From an uncultured Pelagibacteraceae bacterium (GTDB lineage Bacteria > Pseudomonadota > Alphaproteobacteria > Pelagibacterales > Pelagibacteraceae), in NCBI GenBank assembly GCA_902563075.1, contig CACEWC010000001.1, positions 1 to 64,000 of the forward strand: a stretch of DNA of 64,000 nt, written 5' to 3'. Every line of letters starts with the position of its first letter. Position 1 is the first letter of the stretch. Below, one piece after another: positions 16,501 through 25,009 of this stretch. The notes below the pieces were generated by a model. The model was given only the letters and a program-made list of their open reading frames with translations, was not told the origin of the DNA and searched no databases. Made by a program: the position numbers and the translations under genes.

Positions 16501-17459
16501 TGATCCCACAAATTTTTGTAATCAATAAAAGGTGACAAACCATAACTTGAATTAACATTTGTTAAATGAACGGATAAACTTTTTAAAGGAGATATACAAA
16601 ACTCATTTTTATAGATCTCATTAATATATTTCTCAAAAGGGTCATGGCGATCTTCACAATTTTTTGTAAAATTTTCCCAATATAAATTTAATAATTTTTT
16701 GCTTGTCAAAAAGGTGCATAAAGTCTTAGTAATCGTTCTCCAGTGCCTTTTATTTCCTATAAGGATATTCGTTTTTTCATTATCCATATACAGATATGGA
16801 TAATCTGCAGGGCACATAAAAATATCTTTTCCTACTTGAGACGACACTCTTTCATATGTAGCAATCATCTCTTCCAACATGGTTTCAAAATGAAGATAAT
16901 CATCTTCAACAAAAAAAATTAGATCTTCACCAATCTCTTTTCCAATCTCAAAACACTGATATAAACTTGCTAAATTAGAGAAGGTTTGTTGTGTTTTTTG
17001 TTTTTTAATTTTGGCTTCAAATTTTTTTGTATCCAGAGGAATAATTTCTCCATTTACATCTTTTATTATTCCTTTGATTTTATCTAAATTTTCAATTTTT
17101 GAATAGTCATCTAGAATTATTGTTTTAATTTTTAAATCCAAGTATTTGCTTTGACAATAATTTATAGAGTTTATCAATGATTTTATTGATCGAATTGAAT
17201 ATTCGATTTTTGGTTGTTCGAATAATCTTCTTTTATTTTGATCCCAAACTTCAATTTCTGTATTAACCCTAATAACTATAAGTATTGATTTAACTTTTCT
17301 GGTAATTTTTACTTCTCCTAATGGAAGGACTATTGATTTTTTATTTAAAATTGAAAGATCCTTATTCAACTCTTTATTTAATGTTGGAGAAGTAAATTCA
17401 TTCTGATCTATAATTTCAAAGCCAAAAAATTTACAAATTTTAATGAAAAACTTTTTCAT
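16491..17459 (-). CDS. glycosyltransferase-like protein (GT-A type, tentative)
   Basis: 322 aa, soluble. The centre reads LIFFVEDDYLHFETMLEEMI, where VEDD takes the place of the DxD metal/nucleotide-sugar motif in GT-A glycosyltransferases, and the preceding DLKIKTIILDDYS and later FMCPADYPYLY fit a Rossmann-like nucleotide-diphospho-sugar transferase. The first 60 residues are unlike the rest and basic. Probably transfers a sugar in surface polysaccharide or lipid assembly, but no sugar-pathway genes are near. Family placement is moderate, substrate unknown. Confidence 0.6.
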   Translation of the reverse strand: MKKFFIKICKFFGFEIIDQNEFTSPTLNKELNKDLSILNKKSIVLPLGEVKITRKVKSILIVIRVNTEIEVWDQNKRRLFEQPKIEYSIRSIKSLINSINYCQSKYLDLKIKTIILDDYSKIENLDKIKGIIKDVNGEIIPLDTKKFEAKIKKQKTQQTFSNLASLYQCFEIGKEIGEDLIFFVEDDYLHFETMLEEMIATYERVSSQVGKDIFMCPADYPYLYMDNEKTNILIGNKRHWRTITKTLCTFLTSKKLLNLYWENFTKNCEDRHDPFEKYINEIYKNEFCISPLKSLSVHLTNVNSSYGLSPFIDYKNLWDQNK

Positions 17460-17494
17460 ATGTTTTTATTTATGATATAAATATTTACAATATA

Positions 17495-17878
17495 ATGACA
17501 ATTAAATCATCCCAAACTCTTGTGACAGAAGCTTTAAAAGAGATTAAAACTATATCTACTGACGAAGCTTTTGAAAAATTTAATAAAAATGAATGTAACC
17601 TGATTGATATTAGAGATGTAAGAGAGTTAGAAAGAGAGGGAAGAATAGAAAATTCAAATCATATTCCAAGAGGAATGTTAGAGTTTTGGCTTGATCCGGA
17701 GAGCGCTTATTTTAAACAAGGCAAACTTGATTTAAATAAAGAAATGGTTTTATTTTGCGCAGGTGGGATGAGATCAGCTCTTGCAGCAAAATCTTTAAAA
17801 GATATGGGATTTAATAAGGTCTCGCATATTGATGGGGGTTTTGGGGCATTGAAACAAAGTAAATTTAAAATTACTTAA
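17495..17878 (+). CDS. rhodanese-like domain protein
   Basis: 127 aa single-domain sulfurtransferase. LIDIRDVRELEREGRI and HIPRGMLEF are the conserved rhodanese strands, and the active-site loop CAGGMRSA has the catalytic cysteine at C88 that carries persulfide sulfur. LDPES... between them matches the subfamily with an inserted FWLDP segment seen in alphaproteobacteria. Cytoplasmic. Its stop overlaps by 4 bases the stop of the convergent isomerase gene. Physiological sulfur acceptor unknown. Confidence 0.88.
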   Translation: MTIKSSQTLVTEALKEIKTISTDEAFEKFNKNECNLIDIRDVRELEREGRIENSNHIPRGMLEFWLDPESAYFKQGKLDLNKEMVLFCAGGMRSALAAKSLKDMGFNKVSHIDGGFGALKQSKFKIT

Positions 17879-18453
17879 TTATTCAATTCATCCAAAGCAT
17901 ATTCAAGTCTATCCTGTCCCCAAAATAAATTATTATTTACAACAAAAGTTGGAGCACCAAAGACATCATTTTGGAAAGCAATGTTTGTTAAATCTTTTAA
18001 TTCATTTTTAATTTTTTGATCTTCAATGCCTTTTTTAAAATCATCAGGCTTTATCTCGCATTTTGATAGTATATTTTTTATATTTTCTTCTTTTGAAATA
18101 TCTTCATTATTTTTCCAATAAGCATCAAAACATAGATCAAAATATTTATCTTTTTTATCACTATTAACAAAAAGATAGCCTCTCATTAGATATAATGAAT
18201 TAATTGGAAATTTATCATTCCACACAAAGTCAATTTTACTTTTCTTAGCAATTAAATTGCAATCATTTTTCATATTTTTCATTTTTCTCTCATTGAATGC
18301 AGGAGCAGTAATTCCTCCTAAATTATGAAGTCCACCAAGAAGAATTGCTTTATAATTAAATCTATTCCTATCATTAGAACTGATAATTTTTTTATGAGCT
18401 AAAAATGAATAAGGACTAATGAAATCAAAGTAAAAATCGATTTTTTTAGTCAT
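17875..18453 (-). CDS. 2-hydroxychromene-2-carboxylate isomerase-like (DsbA family)
   Basis: 192 aa thioredoxin-fold protein. The N-terminus IDFYFDFISPYSFLA has the SPYS motif where the active-site serine of HCCA isomerases replaces the DsbA cysteine, and FGAPTFVVNNNLFWGQDRLEYALDEL holds the cis-proline and conserved GQDRL. In degraders of naphthalene this enzyme is a glutathione-dependent isomerase; in SAR11 the substrate is unknown, and no aromatic-degradation genes are nearby. It overlaps the upstream ABA4-like gene by 8 bases, so both come from one transcript. Confidence 0.85.
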   Translation of the reverse strand: MTKKIDFYFDFISPYSFLAHKKIISSNDRNRFNYKAILLGGLHNLGGITAPAFNERKMKNMKNDCNLIAKKSKIDFVWNDKFPINSLYLMRGYLFVNSDKKDKYFDLCFDAYWKNNEDISKEENIKNILSKCEIKPDDFKKGIEDQKIKNELKDLTNIAFQNDVFGAPTFVVNNNLFWGQDRLEYALDELNN

Positions 18454-18919
18454 ATAAACTTATATTTTTGGCGTAAAAAATTCTAATTAACCAATAAACT
18501 AACAATCCGAGAGGTCCAATTAAATATAAAATAATAAGTGGTATCGATAATAAAAATTTACTCATCATAAATTTTTGTGAATCTTTTACAATCCAACCTC
18601 CAGTGAATAAATTAATAGATATAAAATGTATCCAGAACATCATAAGAAAATTTTTCTTAGAAAATAATTCTTTTATATTATCAATCCCTAAATAAAGGCT
18701 AAAATTACTGTCAAAATTGTATGAACTTAAATAAGATTTGTACAATAAAAAAATATATGCACCACTCAATATAATGAATGGAAATATTGAAGTTACGAAA
18801 TACCTACAGAGGCTAGAAGTTGGAAAAAAAATTAAAATCAACCAAAATGGAAGAACACCTAAATTCACCCAATAATAGAGCATATCTATTGTAAAATAGG
18901 TATAAATTTGTTCGATCAT
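18446..18919 (-). CDS. ABA4-like (DUF4281) membrane protein
   Basis: 157 aa, four predicted helices. SINLFTGGWIVKDSQKFMMSK and LIGPLGLLVYWLIR match what I know of the ABA4 family, whose plant member is required for neoxanthin synthesis; bacterial versions are uncharacterised. SAR11 makes carotenoid and retinal for proteorhodopsin, so a carotenoid link is possible, but no crt genes are in the window. First gene of a two-gene minus-strand unit, divergent from recX with only 28 bases between starts. Confidence 0.72.
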   Translation of the reverse strand: MIEQIYTYFTIDMLYYWVNLGVLPFWLILIFFPTSSLCRYFVTSIFPFIILSGAYIFLLYKSYLSSYNFDSNFSLYLGIDNIKELFSKKNFLMMFWIHFISINLFTGGWIVKDSQKFMMSKFLLSIPLIILYLIGPLGLLVYWLIRIFYAKNISLYD

Positions 18920-18947
18920 TTTAAAATATATTATATTAAATCTTTCT

Positions 18948-19511
18948 ATGATTCCTATAAGAAATAAAAAAAAAACTCTAAAAGTAACTATCGAGGAGAT
19001 GAGAAATTTTGCATTTTCTTATGTAGAAAAATATGCTCCATCAAAACAACAGCTTAAAACTTACTTACTAAAAAAATACTTAAAAATTTCAGTGCCAAAT
19101 GTAAAAAAACAAGATGTTACTAATTTGATTGATATTGTTCTTTCAGACTTAGAAAAAAATAAGTTTATTAATGATAAATTTTATTCAGAGAGCAAAGCTA
19201 AAAGTATGATTCAAAGAGGTAATTCAATCAATAAAATTAGAAATTACTTAATAGGTAAAGGTATTAATAGTGAATATATTAAAGAAACTGTAAATAAAAT
19301 TCACGATGATAATTCAGACCAAGATTTTTTTTCTGCAATTAAATTATGTAAAAAAAAAAGAATTGGTCCTGCAAGAATAGAAGATAACAGATCTTTATTT
19401 TATAAAAAAGATATATCCCTATTAGCAAGAAATGGCTTCGATTTTGAGACCTCAAAAAAAGTAATGGAAATTGCAAAAGATGATTTTATAAAAATAGTAA
19501 AACTACTTTAA
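18948..19511 (+). CDS. recX: regulatory protein RecX
   Basis: 187 aa. Three repeated three-helix units typical of RecX are visible: AFSYVEKYAPSKQQLKTYLLKKYL, then LSDLEKNKFINDKFYSESKAKSMIQRGNSINKIRNYLIGKGI, then ARIEDNRSLFYKKDISLLARNGFDFETSKKVM. RecX binds RecA filaments and limits their extension. Usually next to recA, which is not in this window. Its 3' end overlaps by 9 bases the 47-aa ORF on the other strand. Confidence 0.82.
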   Translation: MIPIRNKKKTLKVTIEEMRNFAFSYVEKYAPSKQQLKTYLLKKYLKISVPNVKKQDVTNLIDIVLSDLEKNKFINDKFYSESKAKSMIQRGNSINKIRNYLIGKGINSEYIKETVNKIHDDNSDQDFFSAIKLCKKKRIGPARIEDNRSLFYKKDISLLARNGFDFETSKKVMEIAKDDFIKIVKLL

Positions 19512-19646
19512 CTTATTTTTTTTATTTTCTTTCACTAAAAAGTCAATTTTATTTTTTATATAATTTCTTACAAAGACAAAAACGAGTAAACCAAAAATTG
19601 AAACTGAAATAATTATAATCAAAATAATTCTTAGTTGTTCATCCAT
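19503..19646 (-). CDS. small single-helix membrane protein (47 aa)
   Basis: Not in the track. MDEQLRIILIIIISVSIFGLLVFVFVRNYI followed by a lysine-rich tail: one membrane helix, basic cytoplasmic tail. The ATG shares a base with the stop of the upstream cysQ-like gene (TAATG), a strong sign of translational coupling. Family unknown. Confidence 0.6.
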   Translation of the reverse strand: MDEQLRIILIIIISVSIFGLLVFVFVRNYIKNKIDFLVKENKKNKLK

Positions 19647-20419
19647 TATTGAATATTTTTGCTTTTTAAAATTAAACTTGGATTTTTAAAATCTTTTTTT
19701 CCATAATAAATTTCTTGTCCATTGAAATCAGTTACACTTCCGCCAGAGTGTTTCAAAATTGCATGGCCTGCAGCTATATCCCATTCTGATGCCCTTGGTT
19801 CTGCAACATAACCATCATACTCTCCAGCTGCAATAACACAAAATTTTAAAGAACTTTTCATTTTTACATACTTCTTTACATTAAGTTTTTTGTATATTTC
19901 ATTTATTTCTGGTTTGATTTTATTAGAGTAGGATACAAATTTAATCTCTTTTTTATCAAAATTTTTTGAGTTATCTAATTTAATTGGTTCTCCATTAATT
20001 AATTCAAAAGAAAAATCATCTCCATAAGAATAAAACATTCTATTTTTTGCTGGAGCATAAATTAATCCAGCAACAGGTTTTTTTTGGATTATTAATCCTG
20101 CATTAATTGTAAATTCATCCAGATCATTAATGTAATCATAAGTCCCATCGATTGGATCGATTAACCAAAAATTTTCCAGGTTATTTTTTGATTTATTTTC
20201 TGATGTTTCTTCAGATACTATTGGGATATTTGGTGTTAAGCTTAATATTTTTTTAATCAAAATTTTGTTAACTTCTAAGTCTCCATTACTTACAGGTGTA
20301 TTATCGGATTTTATTTCTTTAGTAAGACCTTTTTTCCTAAGATCTATAGAAATCTTCCCTGCATCTAAAAAGGTTTGAATTAGATTCTCAACAATTTTTT
20401 TAATATCACTTTGTGTCAT
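19646..20419 (-). CDS. cysQ: CysQ-like 3'(2'),5'-bisphosphate nucleotidase / inositol monophosphatase family
   Basis: 257 aa. Metal-dependent phosphatase fold: IVSEETSE (67-74) with the first acidic ligands, WLIDPIDGT (85-93) as the DPIDGT motif, and EWDIAAGHAIL near residue 212 for the last aspartate. CysQ removes 3'-phosphate from PAP made during sulfate activation or acyl carrier protein loading. The short length and the SEE (not EE within a longer insert) suit CysQ, although plain inositol monophosphatase activity is not excluded. It sits between a DUF3553 gene (14-base overlap) and a one-base-overlapping small membrane ORF. Confidence 0.8.
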   Translation of the reverse strand: MTQSDIKKIVENLIQTFLDAGKISIDLRKKGLTKEIKSDNTPVSNGDLEVNKILIKKILSLTPNIPIVSEETSENKSKNNLENFWLIDPIDGTYDYINDLDEFTINAGLIIQKKPVAGLIYAPAKNRMFYSYGDDFSFELINGEPIKLDNSKNFDKKEIKFVSYSNKIKPEINEIYKKLNVKKYVKMKSSLKFCVIAAGEYDGYVAEPRASEWDIAAGHAILKHSGGSVTDFNGQEIYYGKKDFKNPSLILKSKNIQ

Positions 20420-20582
20420 TTATTTTTTTTAATTCTATATTTTCAGAGTTTATTACTTTTTTACCAACATTTTGAAAATTAACAGTAATTTTACCTTTAA
20501 TTATTGATTGAACTTGTCCTATTCCCCAATCTTTATTTGCTGGATTGAAAACTTTGTCGCCTGGTTCGAAATCAAAAATCAT
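20406..20582 (-). CDS. DUF3553 protein (58 aa)
   Basis: Missed by the track because of its length. [22 protein letters not shown] and [14 protein letters not shown] match the DUF3553 pattern (PGD-V--P---DWG-GQVQS then TV-FE--GK), a single small beta-barrel of unknown role resembling CarD/UvrD-C-terminal Tudor-like domains. That resemblance suggests protein or nucleic acid binding. Its end overlaps the cysQ-like start by 14 bases, so it is the first gene of a three-gene unit, divergent from mnmA. Confidence 0.8.
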   Translation of the reverse strand: MIFDFEPGDKVFNPANKDWGIGQVQSIIKGKITVNFQNVGKKVINSENIELKKINDTK

Positions 20583-20623
20583 TTAACTTAACTTATATTA
20601 GAAATAAGTATAAATACCATCAA

Positions 20624-21742
20624 ATGAATAATAATTTAAACTCTATTGGGTTAAAAAAAAATCCATCAGAAACAACTGTTGTTGTTGCAATGTCAGGTGG
20701 AGTGGACTCATCTACAGTTGCTGGAATGATGAAAAAAGATGGTTACAAAGTTATTGGTATAACTTTAAAACTTTATGATGATGGTAAAGAGGTTGCTGCA
20801 TCAAAACAATGCTGCTCAGGTCAGGACATAATGGATGCAAAAAGAGTCGCCCAAAAATTAGATATTGAACACAAAATTCTCTATTACCAAAACAAGTTCA
20901 AACAAGGCGTAATTGATAACTTTATTGATAGTTATTTAAAAGGTGAAACTCCTATTCCTTGTGTGCAATGTAATCAAACTGTAAAATTCAAAGATTTATT
21001 TGAAGTTGCGAAAGATCTTAAGGCAGATGCATTAATTACTGGTCATTATGTAAAAAGTATTACTGTTGACAATCAAACTAATATGTATCGAGCTATCGAT
21101 GAAAATAGAGACCAAAGTTATTTTTTATTTAATACTTCTAGAGAACAATTAAATTACTTAAGATTTCCATTAGGAGGCCTGCTTAAAGATGAAACAAGAT
21201 CTATAGCAAAAAAACTAAATCTTAACGTAGCTGATAAGCCAGATAGCCAAGATATTTGTTTCGTGCCTAATGGTGACTATGCCTCGGTAATTCAAAAATT
21301 TAGACCAGACTCTTTTAAAAAAGGAAATATAAAAAATCTAGATGGAAACGTGATTGGAGTTCATGATGGAATAATTAATTTTACCATAGGTCAAAGAAAA
21401 GGAATTAAAGTTTCAGATAAAGATGCATTATATGTATTAAAAATAGATTCAGAAAAAAATGAAATTTTTGTCGGTCCAAGAGAAAAACTCGGAAAAAAAG
21501 ATATTAAACTTCATGATTTAAATTTACTTGTAAATCAAAATGAATTTGAAAATAATATTTTTGTTAAAGTAAGATCAACAGGCAAACTTCTTATGGGAAA
21601 AGTAAATTTTAATAATGATAATACAGCTCTAGTTAATTTAGAAGAATTTGAAGATGGAATATCTCCAGGACAGGCTTGCGTTTTTTATAATAAAGATAAA
21701 TTTGGTTATAAAGTTTTAGGTGGCGGGTGGATCAAAAATTAA
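20624..21742 (+). CDS. mnmA: tRNA-specific 2-thiouridylase MnmA
   Basis: 372 aa. It thiolates uridine 34 of Lys/Glu/Gln tRNAs using ATP and a persulfide donor. The PP-loop AMSGGVDSS is at 22-30, CVQCNQ has the first catalytic cysteine, DSQDICFVP the second, and FTIGQRKGI and SPGQACVFY are C-terminal family blocks. Length fits the family. The 3' end overlaps by 4 bases the stop of the convergent membrane protein gene. Confidence 0.96.
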   Translation: MNNNLNSIGLKKNPSETTVVVAMSGGVDSSTVAGMMKKDGYKVIGITLKLYDDGKEVAASKQCCSGQDIMDAKRVAQKLDIEHKILYYQNKFKQGVIDNFIDSYLKGETPIPCVQCNQTVKFKDLFEVAKDLKADALITGHYVKSITVDNQTNMYRAIDENRDQSYFLFNTSREQLNYLRFPLGGLLKDETRSIAKKLNLNVADKPDSQDICFVPNGDYASVIQKFRPDSFKKGNIKNLDGNVIGVHDGIINFTIGQRKGIKVSDKDALYVLKIDSEKNEIFVGPREKLGKKDIKLHDLNLLVNQNEFENNIFVKVRSTGKLLMGKVNFNNDNTALVNLEEFEDGISPGQACVFYNKDKFGYKVLGGGWIKN

Positions 21743-22449
21743 TTTAGTTTTTTCCACATAAAAAATGTTAATAAATAAAAAGTGATTACTCCAATAAAAT
21801 AATCCCATTCCAACGCATGTTTTAAAAACTTTAATTGAATTCCAAAAAACTCATCACCAGGTAGACTGACAATAGGTATACTTATAACTGCAACTATAAT
21901 TAATATTGAAACTAAAATTATTTTAAGATTTAGCACTATCGGGTTTATATGATCTTTCAATTTCTCTTTGAAAGACCAAAAAGTTGCTACCAAGTAAGCT
22001 TGGGCAACAATTTCAAAAACAATAAAAGATAGCATTATTACTCTTCTAAAAAGTTTGTATAGGTCATTATCGAATTTGATGCCTAAAAAAATTGAATGCA
22101 CAGTTAGTGCAACCGCTGAGGCAATACCAAAAAAAACTATCTTTTTTAAATTTTTGTGGCCATTTTCAAAATATTTAATGATGTCTTTATTAAACAACCA
22201 ATATTTAATTAACAAATAAGACGTTAAAAACATTGCAGGCTTAAATACTAACCAAGATGGATAAGGTCTTGCTGTTCTGCTTATAGATGCCCCACCATCA
22301 AAGTATGGAAACGTATTATGTATTATATCTTCTTGATTTGGAAAAAGGCTGTGAAATTGAGTAACTAACAATAAACAGACATTAACTGCCACAAATGGAA
22401 CTACAAAAATCCATATACTAATGGATCTTGTCTTTTCAATTGAATTCAT
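21739..22449 (-). CDS. six-helix membrane protein, unknown
   Basis: 236 aa with about six membrane helices. The stretch [38 protein letters not shown] between helices 1 and 2 recalls the ISDTG...P-VF loop of Frag1/DRAM/Sfk1-type proteins (the CWH43 N-terminal family), a loose pattern match only. Function unknown. Followed on its strand by nothing; a 27-aa basic ORF precedes it by 6 bases and may share the transcript. Confidence 0.65.
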   Translation of the reverse strand: MNSIEKTRSISIWIFVVPFVAVNVCLLLVTQFHSLFPNQEDIIHNTFPYFDGGASISRTARPYPSWLVFKPAMFLTSYLLIKYWLFNKDIIKYFENGHKNLKKIVFFGIASAVALTVHSIFLGIKFDNDLYKLFRRVIMLSFIVFEIVAQAYLVATFWSFKEKLKDHINPIVLNLKIILVSILIIVAVISIPIVSLPGDEFFGIQLKFLKHALEWDYFIGVITFYLLTFFMWKKLN

Positions 22450-22455
22450 TGAGGA

Positions 22456-22539
22456 CTATTTCTTTTTATTTTTTTTTCTAGCTCTTCTTTTTTTTGAGCC
22501 CATTTTTCTTCGGCCTCTATGTTTTTTCGGATATCCCAT
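22456..22539 (-). CDS. tiny highly basic protein (27 aa)
   Basis: Not in the track. MGYPKKHRGRRKMGSKKRRARKKNKKK: about two thirds lysine or arginine, no hydrophobic core. Composition is like ribosome-associated extension peptides. It lies in the gap before the six-helix membrane gene on the same strand, and a GGGAAT precedes its ATG. Such a concentrated K/R string is possible in AT-rich noise for lysine but not easily for the arginine and glycine codons seen here. Confidence 0.5.
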   Translation of the reverse strand: MGYPKKHRGRRKMGSKKRRARKKNKKK

Positions 22540-22615
22540 TATTCCCTTCTGTTATAATTTAATTGAAATTATGTGAGGGATATAGCATTGTCCTTTAAAG
22601 TTATCAATTTTTTTT

Positions 22616-23791
22616 ATGGTAAAATCATTTAAGACATTTCTAAAACATACTGCAAAAGATTTTCATAATCAGTCAGTAAATCCACCAGTAGTTAGAGCTT
22701 CAACGATAATATTTAAATCAATGAAGCATATAAGAAAGACTCAAAAAAAAGCCCAAAAAAATCCAATTGGCGGTCATTACGATTATGGAAGACAAGGAAC
22801 TTCAACAACCTATATTTTACAAAAGATTTTAACTAAGCTAGAAGATAGTTATCATGTATTTACCACTCCCACAGGTTTTGGATCAGTATTTTTAGCTATA
22901 TTTAGTGTTGTTAGACCTGGTGATGAGATAATTGCTGCGGACCCAGTTTACAGTCCCACGAGAGTTTTAACTCAAGATTTTTTAAAAGAATTTAATATTA
23001 AAACAATTTTTTATAATCCACATGATTTAAAAACTTTAGAGAAAAGTATAACAAAAAAAACAAAATTAATTTTTGTTGAAAATCCTGGTAGCAATACTTT
23101 TGATTTTCAAGATCTTGGAAAAATTGTTTCAATTGCCAAAAAATACAAAATTTTAACAGCAATAGATAATACCTGGGGTACACCTTACTATCTTAAACCA
23201 ATAAAACTTGGTTTTGATATGTCTATTGTATCTGCTACCAAATATTACTCTGGTCATTCTGATGTTATGGGTGGAAGTTTAGCAGTTAATAAAAAAGTTT
23301 TCCAAAAAGTGAAAGCAGCTGAAAAAATAACAGGTTTAAGATTGGGACCTGATGACTCTTATTTAATCACTAGAGGTTTAAGAACTTTGGATGTTAGATT
23401 AGATAGACATAGAGAAAATGCAAAAAAAATTGCAGCTTTCTTGTCAAAAAATAAAAAGATTAAACTTCTCTATCCATTTAAGAAAAATTCCTTAAATTTT
23501 AGGATGTGGAAAAAGTATTACTCTGGTGCCTCAGGATTAATGGGACTCAAAATAAAATCAAATAATATCAATTCTGTTAGAAAATTTGTAAATTCACTTA
23601 AATTATTCGGATATGGTTATAGTTGGGGAGGTTTTGAGAGTTTGGTTTTACATCAAGAATTTAGGGAAACAGGAAATAGAAAATTTATGAATTTAGCAAA
23701 GAATGAACATTTAGTCAGATTTCATATAGGACTTGAGGATCCAAATGATTTAATTGCTGATATTAAACAAGCATTAAGATATTTGAAATGA
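22616..23791 (+). CDS. metC: cystathionine beta-lyase-like PLP enzyme
   Basis: 391 aa of the Cys/Met metabolism PLP family. The PLP lysine is K209 in SATKYYSGHSDVMGG; TPTGFGSVF, PVYSPTR and IDNTWGTPYYLKP are other binding blocks. SGHSDVMGG with histidine-serine-aspartate is the form usual in cystathionine beta-lyase MetC, which makes homocysteine, pyruvate and ammonia. It opens an operon with an MFS carrier (4-base ATGA overlap) and the pab genes; a methionine or sulfur-amino-acid link to the carrier is possible. Other lyase activities cannot be excluded. Confidence 0.87.
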   Translation: MVKSFKTFLKHTAKDFHNQSVNPPVVRASTIIFKSMKHIRKTQKKAQKNPIGGHYDYGRQGTSTTYILQKILTKLEDSYHVFTTPTGFGSVFLAIFSVVRPGDEIIAADPVYSPTRVLTQDFLKEFNIKTIFYNPHDLKTLEKSITKKTKLIFVENPGSNTFDFQDLGKIVSIAKKYKILTAIDNTWGTPYYLKPIKLGFDMSIVSATKYYSGHSDVMGGSLAVNKKVFQKVKAAEKITGLRLGPDDSYLITRGLRTLDVRLDRHRENAKKIAAFLSKNKKIKLLYPFKKNSLNFRMWKKYYSGASGLMGLKIKSNNINSVRKFVNSLKLFGYGYSWGGFESLVLHQEFRETGNRKFMNLAKNEHLVRFHIGLEDPNDLIADIKQALRYLK

Positions 23792-25008
23792 GTACAGAAA
23801 AATTTTTTCAATCCAGAACAACATTAATCACATTATTTGCGGCTTGTTTTGTTGTTTTAATTTCTCTTGGTGTACGACAAACCTTTGGTTTGTTTTTCAT
23901 GGATTTCAATGAAAGTCTCAAAATAAGCAACACAGCATTTGGTTTTGCGATAGGAATGCAGATGTTAATGTGGGGATTAACTGGACCTATTTTTGGTGCT
24001 ATTGCAGATAAGTATGGTGGTCATATAGCAATTATTTCAGCATTTATTTTTTATGCAGCTGGAATATTCTTTTTATATACAGGACCTAATACAGGAATCT
24101 TTTTTCAAATACACATGGGGTTGTTAATTGGAATTGGACTAGGGGGGACAGCCATTAGTATTCCAATGTCTATTGTTGGAAAACACTTTCCTTTATCTAA
24201 AAGAACTATTGCAATGAGTTTTGTGACTGCTGTTGGATCGTTTGGTTACTTTTTGTCACCAATTTTCACAAGTTACTCTCTAAATGAATTTGGATGGAAT
24301 TATACTTTATTCGTTTTCGGAATGCTTTTAATTGCTGGTTTAGTAGCTGCTTACTTCGTAAGATCTCCATCTGCAACTGAAAATGTGGAAAAAACATCAG
24401 ACCAATCATTTTCAGAAGCACTCAATGAAGCATTCAAAACAAAAAGTTATATTTTACTTGTATCTGGTTTTTTTGTTTGTGGATTTCATATTACTTTAGT
24501 TGGAACTCATGTTCCTAAGTATGTAATAGATAGAGGTCTTGAGGATTGGACTGCTGCAGCTATTTTATCTCTAATCGGGTTATTCAATATTTTTGGCTCT
24601 TTATTAAGTGGCTATCTTTCTGCAAAAATGAGTAAAAAAATAATCTTAAGTGCAATCTACTTTTTGCGAGGAGTTTCAATTATATTCTTTATATTTACCC
24701 CAGCTAGTAATTTTGCGGCATTTATATTTGGAGCAAGTTTTGGGTTCCTCTGGTTATCGACAGTACCGGCTACCAGCGGAATAGTTGCTCATCTTTTTGG
24801 AACAAAATATTTGGGCTTGTTATATGGAATAGTTTTTTTAAGTCATCAAATTGGTTCGTTTTTTGGTGCATATCTCGGAGGTTTATTTCACGATACTTAT
24901 GGGTCATATGACTATGCGTGGTATTTAGCAATTGCCTTATCTGTTTTTGCAGCAATAATTCATTTACCAATAAAAGAAGAACCAGTTTTAAGATTAAAAA
25001 CAGAATAA
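23788..25008 (+). CDS. major facilitator superfamily transporter
   Basis: 406 aa, 12 predicted helices in two bundles. GAIADKYGGH between helices 2 and 3 and the middle cytoplasmic loop with FSEALNEAFKTK are MFS hallmarks; FLSHQIGSFFGAYLGGLFHD near the end is typical of the oxalate/formate and monocarboxylate-like subgroup. Substrate unknown. Its start overlaps metC by 4 bases and the TTG start of the pabB-like gene follows its stop by one base, so it is in the middle of an operon. Confidence 0.85.
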   Translation: MSTEKFFQSRTTLITLFAACFVVLISLGVRQTFGLFFMDFNESLKISNTAFGFAIGMQMLMWGLTGPIFGAIADKYGGHIAIISAFIFYAAGIFFLYTGPNTGIFFQIHMGLLIGIGLGGTAISIPMSIVGKHFPLSKRTIAMSFVTAVGSFGYFLSPIFTSYSLNEFGWNYTLFVFGMLLIAGLVAAYFVRSPSATENVEKTSDQSFSEALNEAFKTKSYILLVSGFFVCGFHITLVGTHVPKYVIDRGLEDWTAAAILSLIGLFNIFGSLLSGYLSAKMSKKIILSAIYFLRGVSIIFFIFTPASNFAAFIFGASFGFLWLSTVPATSGIVAHLFGTKYLGLLYGIVFLSHQIGSFFGAYLGGLFHDTYGSYDYAWYLAIALSVFAAIIHLPIKEEPVLRLKTE

Positions 25009-25009
25009 A

